Source of the DNA: Nymphalis io
Taxonomy: Eukaryota > Arthropoda > Insecta > Lepidoptera > Nymphalidae
Assembly (NCBI RefSeq): GCF_905147045.1
Contig: NC_065891.1
Location: 8,069,001-8,133,000 of the forward strand
Direction: 5' to 3'
Length of the DNA: 64,000 nt
A model generated the notes under the pieces. It was not told the origin of the DNA. It saw only the letters and a program-made list of their open reading frames with translations, and ran no database searches. The translations under genes were made by a program, and so were the position numbers. Of this stretch, positions 24,401 to 32,169 are shown in pieces (the first letter of the stretch is position 1; each line of letters starts with the position of its first letter).

Positions 24401-27400
24401 CTGTGTCGTCAATCATGGAGCGAGGGACTATCTGTGGAGGGACATGCTCACCTGGATGGAGGAAGAGTTCCCCGACCAGGCGCAGGAGGAGATCCGATGA
24501 CATTGTCTCTGTCACGGGGGCACCTTGCGTGCGGAATTTTCCACGCACACCGCGGAACGGACGCCCCCAGGGGTCCCGGTTCAGGCCCGCCTGTAGTTCT
24601 TCTCTAGCGTTCTCCTTGGCCTGACTTATCGCCAGCTGTAGGTCTTTTTTCAGCTGACGATAAGCGGCCAATAGCTGTCCCTCCAAGTCCGCATCAAAAC
24701 CGTTGCGCCTCCTACAAAGGACGTAAGCCCTGCCGGCGCGGAGCTCTATGCCGGAACCTAGGCATGGCAGCTTCGCAGACCTCTTTGAGGGCACTGCGCA
24801 TGTGGCCCGCTAGCTCTTCTGCACTGGCGCCCTCCCACCTTTCTGTGGAACCCCACCGCTGTACGATGGCAGCCTCCCTGGCCAGCTCACGATCTAGCTG
24901 GCTAAGAGACCACCTCGGAAGCGTGGTTGACACCCTAGAGGGTTCCACCGACCTGCGAGAGGTAGAGATCTCAAACCGGATGTACCTGTGGTCCGACAGA
25001 GTCTCCACCTCCTCCTCTACTCTCCAATTCAACACTCTGCGTGCTACAACATGGGTGGCGAAAGAGAGATCCACCACGGACCCCCCCTGTTGCCGCACGC
25101 ACGTGTAAACCTGCCCCCTGTTGAGTAGGGACAGGCTGGAGACTAGTGCCCACACCTGAATGGCCCTTCCTCGCGGATTCGTGGCAGGGTTGCCCCAGGC
25201 ACGTGATTTGGCATTGAAGTCGCCCAAGACCAGTATCGGCCTCGGTGACTGCCTAGTCACCGCTCTGATCGAGCCGAGATAAATCTCGAACTCTGCCAGG
25301 CCGCGGTTGGGAGAGAAGTACGTACCCACAATAACGAATTCTCTCCACCCTGCCACTACGTAACCCGAGCCCCTCTCAATGAGTGAGAGAGAACTCGTTT
25401 CACTCCGGGTAGTAACCACCACGGTGCCGTCCAAGTCTCCTAACCAGTTAGGTAGGGGAGGGACATAATATGGCTCGCAGGCCACAGCCAGGTCGATCTG
25501 TCACTCCGCCATAGACTGCAGCAGCAGGTCCTGCGCCAGGTTTGGCCACCGGCGGAGCCTTCGCCACTGTTGATGGTACTGTGGCGGACGCTGCGGCCGA
25601 GGGGGAAGCCTTTTTCTTCTTTCTCCCCTTTTTAAGCACGGTGGACCATGATGTCTCCTGGGCCTCCCGTGGTTGGGATTCCAACGTGGTCGGGATGGCT
25701 GATGGGCACGTAGTCGGTGCCAGCGGGACTGACTCGACTGCAGGCACCCGTTTCGGCGCCTGTGCGGGTTTCGGTGGTGGGGTCGGATGGACCACTTGCG
25801 CGTATGTAGGTGCAGTTTTCTGCACTACAGCCTGTTTCTTGTCCGCGGCCAGAGGGGGAGTGAGCACTTTCGCTGGAAGGAGACGGTCCTGAATTCCTTC
25901 CGTTTGAGCTTTAATCATAAAGCCCACCGACGACATTATAGAGGCCTTAAATTCCTCCAAAGCCTGTGTGTCCCGCATAGTGCTGGTGGACGCCTCATTT
26001 GCCACTGCCACCGTGGTCCGCATTTCCGCAAACTCACGGCGGTGGGCTTTTAACTCAGCCTTGAGGCTGTCCACCTCCTTGCGCAGGCGGCCATTATCAG
26101 CGCGAAGCCTGCACGTCTCTTCCGTCTCGGTTCTTGATGCCAGAGCATCTACGATGGACTGGAGCGAAGATGCAGATTCTTTGAGCTTCTTGATGAAGCC
26201 ACCCTTCAGGTTGCTGAATTTCTGGGCAATCTCCAGAATAAGTGCTGCATTGCGACCAGCCTCCGCACGCAGCTCCTCTGCACCCAATTTTAGGGGATCC
26301 TCCCTACGGACCTCCGAGGAAGAGGAAAACTGTTACGTTTCGCCACCGATCTGATTTCGGTCTCCGTATCCGAACCGGAATCAAAGAGCGCGAGGCCCAC
26401 AAGTGGGCGTTTACGCCCAGCATTTGCGTCGGACGACGACAACTCCGTGTCGACGTCCATCAGAACAAAAAAAAAAAACAACGAACAATCGAACGAAACA
26501 AAAGAAAACAAAAATACCCTATATAAATTTAAAAAATGAAAATAATTGAACAACAAAAACAAATCAACAAACAACAGTGAAAACCAACATAACCAATCTC
26601 AAGACGAAACAACAATCCATTTGTACAGCCGAGTTCAGAATATGTCACAACAGAAACAACAAAAACCCTTAAAGAAAGCCAAAGTAGTCGTAAAAACATC
26701 CACAACGCATAGAGCTGGTTAGCTTAGTATTACAACCATCCTGTACACCGGAACACTCTTAACAGAGATATTTGTGTAACAGTCTGTAAAAGTCCATCTG
26801 GTAGGAAAAGGAAAGTCATACTAGTGCACTCATGCATGTTTTATAAAAAAAACATATATAAATAATGACATGTTAATAAAAAATTTAAATAACCTGTCAC
26901 GAACCCATTGGCAATAATATTCTATAAAATCTTATTTCGAAAGTATATTAATTTTATTCATTAACAATGTGAAGTAAAAAGTAATACCATTGTTATGGTT
27001 TTAAAATAATCAATCGGTCAGTTATTTCGAGAAGATTAGCCGCCAACCATTTGAACGAATGAAATCGTTGGAGAGAAATACACATTCCGTAGAGGATAAT
27101 TACAATGAAATCGAAGAATCGTGAAATGTAGTTTTAAAAATATCGTATCGCTGTTCTAATTTGAAAGCTAAATATTTGTCCATTGAATACTTAAAACTAG
27201 TTTAATTATTGATAAGATAAAAAGACTATTAGTTAATAAAACAGAAATAATAATTAAGATTAGATTTTAATGAAGCTGTATAGAAATATAACTATATCAT
27301 GTTTTTTGTACCATTTTGTAATTCGACACAACTTTTATTTAATTTATTGGTTACAGAGCAATTGTAAAGAAAGTAAGAAATGCAATGACTCATCTTCATC

Positions 27401-29117
27401 ATCATCTTCATCTTCATCATCGGAGGATGAAGACAATGATTGTAATGGAGTAAGACCATTATTAAAGCAAACTTGGTTTCAAAACATGAATAGCGAAATT
27501 ATAAAAAATAACATAATGGTAGCCATTAATAAAAAAAATTGATAATGAAATCTAATTATTATTATTTCTGTCAGGCTCGAAAAAAGAAACACGACAGTTC
27601 ATCTTCTTCCTCGTCATCATCATCATCTTCAGATGAAGATGAAAAAGATAAAGAACGTAATGGTTCAAGAAAAAAGTCAAGTCATCGCGTAAGTATTCGT
27701 TGTGTAATTGAAATATCAATTACTTGCTGTTTTTTGTTGTTTTGATTTATTGGTGTAGGTGATTGTAAAATAATTGTGCAGCACGAGAAAAAAGAAAGTT
27801 ACTAGAAATACAATAGCTACATCATCTATATATTAGGTCCTTACTTTTGGAATTTTTCGTTTTGTACGGGAGGTATATAAAGTCAATTTTTTTTTGTAAA
27901 ATATATTTAATTAATCAAAGTATGCACAGTTGTTATCTATGCACTTTTGCCATCTCATAGGTTGTTCATTGATCCCTTTACTAAAAAAACCATGGGGGCG
28001 AGAATCAATAAACTCTTTGAAGGCGGTTTGGACTGCCGCATCGGAGTTGAATTTTTTTCCTTGTAAGAAGTTGTCCAAATTCCGGAAAAAATAGTAATCT
28101 GTTGGAGCAAGGTCCGGGGAGTACGGTGGATGTCGCAATTAACATTCCAATTGTAGCTCATGTAACTTAGTGGTTGTTTGTTGTGCAGTGTGTGGTCTTG
28201 CGTTGTCGTGAAGCAGCAGTGGCCTAGAGCGATTGAACAATCTCGGTTGTTTAGCAGCTAGTTCTTCCTTCATGGTTTGCAGTTGCTGACAATAGATATC
28301 TGCCGTAATCGTTTGGCCAGAATTTAGAAAGCTGTAGTGAACGACACCGGCTCTAGTCCACCAAACACTCACAAGTAACTTTTTCTGAGTCAATTTTCAT
28401 TTAGGGCAGGATTTGGCTGGGTCTTCAGGGTTTTGCCATTGCGACGAGCGTAGTAATCACAAGTAATGATTCGATTTAAAATATTTCATTATTGTGTCGG
28501 TTGAACAAAGTAACACACCAGTCGACGCGTGTTTGCAAGTTCGATTCACTCAATTCATGAGGTACCCGTACTCCGGCCGTCCACGGGGTTGGTTCTGAAG
28601 GTCGAAATTTGCAGAACGAAAACGTTGAAACCAAAAACGTACCGCGCTTTCTTTTGCGACACCAGCGCCGTACACATCATGATTCCTTCGAGCTGTTTCT
28701 GCAGCACTGGTGCCACGTAGAACTCGTACTCGTAAATATACCGATATTTCATGTTTTTTCATTGTGCGATAATAAGCGACGCCAAAGAAAAAATAAATGA
28801 GGAAAAAACAAATGAATGACTGTTTTCAGAACTCAAATGTACCAGCTAAATGAATTCATAAATTTGAATTTGGAATTCCAAGAGGAGATATTTCAGATCA
28901 AAGTGGTCAGTACGACAAAACGCTAATTTCATATGTAAGGACCTAATATATATGGGAGATAAAATATAAATGAATGTTGGTTGGTTTGAAGTTAAAGATT
29001 TAGTTTATTTTTAATTAGTGTGTTCGATGATATCGTTGATTTATAAACAAGAGCATAAAATTCAATTTGTTTAATTTACAGCACAAAAAGGCAAACCATT
29101 TAAAGACTAAAAATTGA
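20381..29117 (+). CDS. secreted serine-rich acidic protein, seven exons with a duplicated exon pair
   Basis: I do not recognise a named family. Exons: 20381-20457, 20761-20800, 22034-22126, 22594-22698, 27357-27449, 27575-27688 and 29082-29117. All have AG acceptors and GTAAG-type donors where a donor is needed. Phases match (2 at the first junction, 0 at all others), giving 185 residues. Residues 1-20 are a signal peptide (Lys3, then a long Ile/Leu/Val core, cleavage near Gly20), so the product is secreted. Exons 3 and 5 encode Cys, a run of 11-12 Ser, an acidic patch with N-D-C, then Gly. Exons 4 and 6 encode R-K-K-K, a run of 9-12 Ser, an acidic/Lys patch, then N-G-S and a basic tail. Ser runs ending in Glu/Asp fit casein-kinase-type phosphorylation, so a phosphoprotein or ion-binding role is possible, but this is inference. 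There are eight Cys; Cys95 of exon 4 is Arg164 in exon 6. Introns 4 and 6 hold a LINE and a mariner. Confidence 0.75.
21386..21422. repeat. (TA)n microsatellite in intron 2 of the Ser-rich gene
   Basis: An alternating TA run of about 37 bp is interrupted once by a G. It lies inside the 1.2-kb intron between exons 2 and 3. Confidence 0.9.
22880..22912 (+). repeat. short repeat relic shared with 51953-51985
   Basis: The phrase 'ctcactttcgcatttataat' followed by 'gttagttaagat' recurs with few changes at 51953-51985. Such a phrase is common at the 3' ends of dispersed lepidopteran elements, possibly RTE-type LINEs. Only this tail is recognisable here, inside intron 4 of the Ser-rich gene. Confidence 0.4.
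23006..23018 (+). repeat. target-site duplication of the R1-like LINE, 3' side
   Basis: agctggttagctt is repeated exactly at 26713-26725 on the other side of the element. It defines the insertion boundaries. Confidence 0.9.
23040..23276 (-). other. 3' UTR of the R1-like LINE with three adjacent hairpins
   Basis: The stretch follows the natural ORF2 stop and precedes the A-rich tail. Three perfect stems lie side by side. The first is aaacacat/atgtgttt (23043-23060). The second is cccccac/gtggggg (23061-23079). The third is ccggcgc/gcgccgg (23095-23101 with 23107-23113). LINE reverse transcriptases commonly recognise structured 3' UTR RNA, so these stems are a plausible recognition element. 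A related 3' UTR lies at 34060-34195. Confidence 0.7.
23277..25540 (-). pseudogene. R1-like LINE ORF2: endonuclease plus reverse transcriptase, disabled
   Basis: The endonuclease block (about 25538-24735) reads A-Q-D-L-L-L-Q-S-M-A-E, stop, then A-V-A-C-E-P-Y, and includes L-V-L-G-D-F-N-A-K-S and L-S-D-H-R-Y-I. These are apurinic-endonuclease-type motifs of the R1 clade. The UGA at 25503-25501 falls where a Trp codon would be expected. A frameshift near 24740 leads into the RT domain. A second frameshift pair (about 24230 and 24065) encloses the Y-R-P-I-V-L-L-N-E-T segment. The RT core is well kept: S-I-D-G-A-N-A-F, G-V-P-Q-G-S-V-L-G-P and C-Y-A-D-D. A UAG follows at 23483-23481. After L-G-L-T-L-D-G-R-W the reading jumps directly to what looks like the ORF2 tail (S-F-C-E-N-V, then an Arg-rich end, stop at 23277). 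The thumb and C-terminal domain are therefore deleted. Confidence 0.85.
25541..26461 (-). pseudogene. R1-like LINE ORF1 (gag-like), C-terminus lost
   Basis: Translation would start at ATG 26461-26459 (M-D-V-D-T-E-L-S-S-S-D). A frameshift near 26325 leads into the main block, which contains L-G-A-E-E-L-R-A-E-A-G and a Lys/Glu-rich helical region likely to form a coiled coil. A Pro/Ala/Thr-rich stretch and a lysine cluster follow. R1-clade ORF1 proteins normally end with CCHC zinc knuckles. None is present, because the reading runs straight into endonuclease sequence near 25540. The gag function (RNA binding in the retrotransposition particle) is therefore lost. Confidence 0.8.
26713..26725 (+). 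repeat. target-site duplication of the R1-like LINE, 5' side
   Basis: This is the second exact copy of agctggttagctt. The base next to it differs between sides (a versus g), so the duplication is 13 bp. Confidence 0.9.
26997..27069 (+). repeat. copy 1 of a duplicated 70-bp segment
   Basis: It contains 'ggtcagttatttcgaga' and 'attagccgcc' followed by 'gaacgaatgaaatcg'. The same words occur in the same order at 30728-30799. It is inside intron 4 of the Ser-rich gene, while its partner is 1.6 kb past that gene's stop. Confidence 0.7.
27833..28946 (-). mobile_element. mariner DNA transposon, internally deleted
   Basis: The ends are inverted: ttaggtccttac at 27833-27844 and its complement at 28935-28946. 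Imperfect similarity continues for about 30 bp through 'cgttttgt'. TA dinucleotides flank both ends (27831-27832 and 28947-28948), as in Tc1/mariner insertions. The length is 1114 bp against a usual 1.3 kb. It is in intron 6 of the Ser-rich gene, antisense to it. Confidence 0.9.
27911..28762 (-). pseudogene. mariner transposase, decayed
   Basis: The N-terminal part has G-T-S-A-A-E-T-A-R-R and V-R-F-W-F-Q-R-F-R-S, the helix-turn-helix region, up to R-G-R-P-E. About 60 residues are then missing before H-E-L-S-E-S-N-L-Q-T-R-V-D. The first catalytic Asp is kept in I-I-T-C-D, followed by another small deletion, a frame change and a stop. The second catalytic Asp is in L-L-L-H-D-N-A-R-P-H. A UAA falls just before H-P-P-Y-S-P-D-L-A-P-T-D-Y, which carries the third Asp. 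The C-terminus ends W-Q-K-C-I-D-N-N-C-A-Y-F-D. Family membership is secure; the enzyme cannot be made from this copy. Confidence 0.9.
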
Positions 29118-29250
29118 AACTGCAAAATTAGTCTTGATAAGAAGATTGAAGATTTTTTTTATCATATTTAATAACCACTGATTATGTTATTTCATTATAT
29201 TTCAAAGAATATTGTAGTTTATATGTAGCGCGTAAGGACTTTAGCGTTAT

Positions 29251-29267
29251 AATAAATGTCAAATAAA
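29251..29267 (+). terminator. poly(A) signals of the Ser-rich gene
   Basis: Two AATAAA hexamers (29251-29256 and 29262-29267) lie about 135-150 nt past the stop codon. They would close a short 3' UTR before the LINE relic at 29348. Confidence 0.6.
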
Positions 29268-29347
29268 CTTTACAAGACACATATCGTATTTTATTATATA
29301 AAGGGTGCATAAACATGCAACTAACTTTTAAGCTAAAATTTAACTAT

Positions 29348-29503
29348 GAAATGCTTTGCCTGAGTCCGTATTTTCTGATAGGTACAATGTTTACAGAGTA
29401 AACAGGTTTCTTATAGGCAAGCGTGCTGCATCTTAGACCGTGTCGATGCTTAACATCAGGCAAGTCAACGGTCAAACGCTGGTCTATTAATTGTAAAAAA
29501 AAA
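29348..29503 (+). mobile_element. 5'-truncated CR1/Jockey-like LINE, 3' relic
   Basis: It encodes N-A-L-P-E-S-V-F-S-D-R-Y-N-V, then R-V-N-R-F-L-I-G-K-R-A-A-S and a stop. The same 3' UTR as at 15224-15400 follows, then an A-run near 29495. A few codons in the middle are missing relative to the other copy. Like that copy it is only the last 150 bp of a LINE. Confidence 0.65.
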
Positions 29504-31281
29504 TGCAAGGGGACAAAATCTATACAGATTTTTCAAAATTTTTCTTTTAACAAATGTTAAGGACTTTTTGGGATTATGCCCTCTTTTGATGTAAATATCA
29601 AGCGTATATGAAGATATATACGCTTGATATATCTTGCCAAAATAAGGTGCTGTTTTATGCACTGAGTACAACATTTTAAGAGATTGTGAGTTTGTGAGGT
29701 ATTGGAATATTAATCCTATATACATATGATTACAAAAACATTGTAAATATTTGTATATTACTTACAGCACAGGCATAAGAACGAATATCAATCATAAGGT
29801 ATTAAAATAAAGAATAAAATAACAAAACTCATTATACAACAATATCAATGTTCCAATAATTATATTTCCTGATAAACACAATATCTTTTATTTGATGAAA
29901 TATACAAATTTGTGTTTCTCTAAGTAAGTATTCTTCTAGCTTAATTGCTATGGACAATCATTTTCTTTAGCTCAGATAATTATCACAAGAACTAGTATCT
30001 CTCATATTCATGATCATGTACTGTTGTTATGCAAACGGCAAAACGCTTTACCGATTTAAAATAAAAATATTTTTCGAGTCGGCGTCACTTTTTATATTTA
30101 CTATTTGTAACTGTTATACTTTTGAGAAAATTTAATTAATGGCATAATCAATTTTGGTATTTCATTTAATGATACCAAAATAGCATTATCCACAAGTAGA
30201 TACGCTAATAAAAAGCCAATGTTTTGTTAGCATTCGACGTTGTTGTAACATGACCCTCAACGATATCGCGATTTTGTTTTGTTTAGTTCAGATTTAAAAA
30301 CTATTTAAGTAATATTTTATTTGTTCTAAATTAACATTACGCTAAATAAACGATTTTGTTTTTCTGGTATATTTTCTTGTTACGGAATAGACTGTTTGGT
30401 TTATTTTACATACATAATTTTAATTACATTATAATTTCACATGAGTCGATTGATTCAAACTACTATATAATTTTAATCAAATATCTTATTAGAATTCTGG
30501 TTAACAATATCATCACGTTACTAAGGGAGGGGCATTTTAATTACAAAATACCTTTCATGCTTGTATTGCGTTTCCCGAATTTTTCATACAGAGATAACAT
30601 TAACGTCAAAGGATGTTTCGAATTTTACCATAATCGTAATATTATATCGAAATTTGTTTTACGTAACTATCCGAAATCGATATATTAATAGGTCAGATAC
30701 TTACATAGCGATACTTTAATAAAAACTGGTTTTAAAATATCAAATTGGTCAGTTATTTCGAGAAAATTAGCCGCCTTCCTCCCGAACGAATGAAATCGCT
30801 GAAGCGAGCCTGTATTGCGGGCTTTACTAACGAGAATTTTACAATGATGAACAGAGAGCACTCTGTAGTCATAATAAAAAGAGGTGTGTCGGTTATTATA
30901 AACCTATATAGCCCGGACTGTAGACAAGTTTTTATTTAATTTACTTTTAAGGAAAAAATATCAATTTTAAAGAGCATTTGAGTCATTATTAAATATGTGG
31001 TTTTACTCAAAATCCATTTAATAAATCGAATATTTTAAATAATTCAAAAAATTTATAACTACCTAAAGCTACGAGTAAAATATTATAACAATCCTGTAAT
31101 TTTTGCAATTATTAATTTTAGTTCAAGTTTATTTTATTATTTATAATCAGTAAAAATTGCGGATGTAACTCTGGGTACAGATATTAAGTAACAAATATTT
31201 TGATAACATAACAAGCCCATTAGCTGGAAGTTGAGGTTGATAAGCGTTTGGTAGATATCCATTGAAATCTATTATTATAAA
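29504..31281. other. intergenic stretch between the Ser-rich gene and the peptide pair
   Basis: It is AT-rich. It includes a perfect 15-bp hairpin (29595-29630) and the second copy of the 70-bp repeat (30728-30799). A 110-codon AT-driven frame at 30356-30688 begins at TTG and looks spurious. A TCAGT initiator-like site at 31147-31151 and a GATA site near 31238 precede the first peptide ORF. Confidence 0.45.
30728..30799 (+). repeat. copy 2 of a duplicated 70-bp segment
   Basis: It matches 26997-27069 through 'cagttatttcgaga', 'attagccgcc' and 'gaacgaatgaaatcg'. Weaker similarity may extend to 'ttacaatga' downstream. It could be an unrecognised dispersed repeat or a trace of the local duplication that shaped the Ser-rich gene. 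Confidence 0.65.
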
Positions 31282-31590
31282 ATGGCGCGTCCGCTTACGC
31301 AAATAGTTGTGTTCCATGTTATACTACAATTGTTGCTTCAAGTGGACGCGTCACATTATTCGGTTCAAGATTTTAAGAGTTTGTTCGCAAATCCAGTAAA
31401 AGATTTTATAAAACTGTTTACACAAACAGATCCACGTAGTTTGAGTGACAATAAGATTGAAGGTAATCAGAAGAACGTTACAAAGGATAAAACGAGTCAT
31501 AAAATGATAGAGGTGCCACCTAATACTGAAGTTACATGCAAGGATGGAACCGTAATGGACATAAATGGAGTGTGTAGAACACCGTGGTGA
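31282..31590 (+). CDS. small secreted protein with C-terminal C-x-D-G-x3-D-x2-G-x-C-R motif
   Basis: This is a single uninterrupted frame of 102 residues. Residues 1-24 form a signal peptide (Arg3, then a Val/Leu/Ile core, cleavage near A-S). The middle is polar with an N-V-T glycosylation site. The C-terminus reads I-E-V-P, then C-K-D-G-T-V-M-D-I-N-G-V-C-R and a short tail. The two Cys, 11 residues apart, probably form one disulphide loop. I know of no named family with certainty. Short secreted insect peptides with a terminal Cys loop include immune-induced and cytokine-like peptides, so that is a guess. The second ORF 63 bp downstream has the same loop, indicating paralogy. No AATAAA lies between the two. 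Confidence 0.7.
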   Translation: MARPLTQIVVFHVILQLLLQVDASHYSVQDFKSLFANPVKDFIKLFTQTDPRSLSDNKIEGNQKNVTKDKTSHKMIEVPPNTEVTCKDGTVMDINGVCRTPW

Positions 31591-31653
31591 TCGAATGTTA
31601 TAGACAAATATTGTTATCAAATTGACGCAGTTAAATTAATACATTTCATTGAG

Positions 31654-31866
31654 ATGGACGTAAAAATCGTGCTCGTCACAGTATTTATTGTGTGTGTGAT
31701 CGGAGGTGGAGACACAGGTGTTGTTTTTAATTTTCATGACAAACTTCGCTTGGCCACTACTACTCAGAAAAATGTTCAGTCTAGTCAAGTCATCAGAGTT
31801 CCCGACCTCGAATGTCCTGATGGATATCGAAAGGATCAATTGGGAAATTGCAGGCAAAGATTATAG
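31654..31866 (+). CDS. second small secreted protein with the same Cys-loop motif
   Basis: The frame gives 70 residues. The first 20 or so are a signal peptide (M-D-V-K, then a Val/Ile-rich core, G-G-G). The rest is short and polar and ends V-I-R-V-P, C-P-D-G-Y-R-K-D-Q-L-G-N-C-R, Q-R-L. Cys spacing and the D-G, D, G and R positions match the upstream ORF exactly, so the two are tandem paralogues. Two bases after the stop there is an AG|GTACTT donor-like site (intron would start at 31869). A good acceptor with a pyrimidine tract ends at 32145. This suggests a 3' UTR intron, with a poly(A) signal at 32148-32153 or 32351-32356. If unspliced, AATAAA at 32002-32007 is available. There is little room for an independent promoter. 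Confidence 0.65.
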   Translation: MDVKIVLVTVFIVCVIGGGDTGVVFNFHDKLRLATTTQKNVQSSQVIRVPDLECPDGYRKDQLGNCRQRL

Positions 31867-32001
31867 AGGTACTTATTACTATTAGCTTTGGTTGTTAAGT
31901 ATTTCGAGTGTCAATGTACGAAGTTACAAAATACATCAATATCGATTTCACATTTTTTGTATTATCTTTGAAGTTTTTTGCTTATAGAAAATTTCTATAT
32001 C

Positions 32002-32007
32002 AATAAA
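32002..32007 (+). terminator. candidate poly(A) signal after the peptide pair
   Basis: AATAAA lies 136 nt after the stop of the second ORF. It is the first such signal downstream of the first ORF, so one transcript could carry both frames. AATAAA at 32148-32153 and 32351-32356 are alternatives if the 3' UTR is spliced. Confidence 0.4.
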
Positions 32008-32169
32008 AAAAGCTAATATTAATTTTAATTCATATTATGTCAATAGTTTTTATATGATCATACATGAATCATCATAATATTCTAAGAAATTTTAATACAT
32101 CATAAGTTTTATGAATTTAAACTGTAGTCCTTATTGTTTTTACAGATAATAAATGACGAATAATTAACG

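Larger units (their letters stand above)
23019..26712 (-). mobile_element. R1-clade LINE, internally deleted, both ends retained
   Basis: Read on the minus strand, the element has a 5' UTR (26712-26462), ORF1, an R1-type endonuclease and reverse transcriptase in ORF2, a structured 3' UTR (23276-23040) and an A-rich tail. A 13-bp target-site duplication, agctggttagctt, flanks it at 23006-23018 and 26713-26725. At 3.7 kb it is short for an R1-like element (usually 5-6 kb). The missing DNA is accounted for by two internal losses: one at the ORF1/ORF2 border and one in the C-terminal part of ORF2. Its GC content contrasts sharply with the flanks. It lies in intron 4 of the Ser-rich gene in antisense orientation. 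Stops and frameshifts make it inactive. Confidence 0.9.

Noticed and set aside
27361..27430. Ser-run exons as simple (TCA)n microsatellite only
   Set aside because: Flanking non-repetitive Cys/Asp/Asn codons, splice sites and matching phases are conserved between the two copies, which a microsatellite alone does not explain.
30356..30688. 110-codon frame with hydrophobic start
   Set aside because: It begins at TTG, is dominated by Ile/Asn/Tyr/Phe as expected from AT-rich DNA, and has no splice or promoter context.
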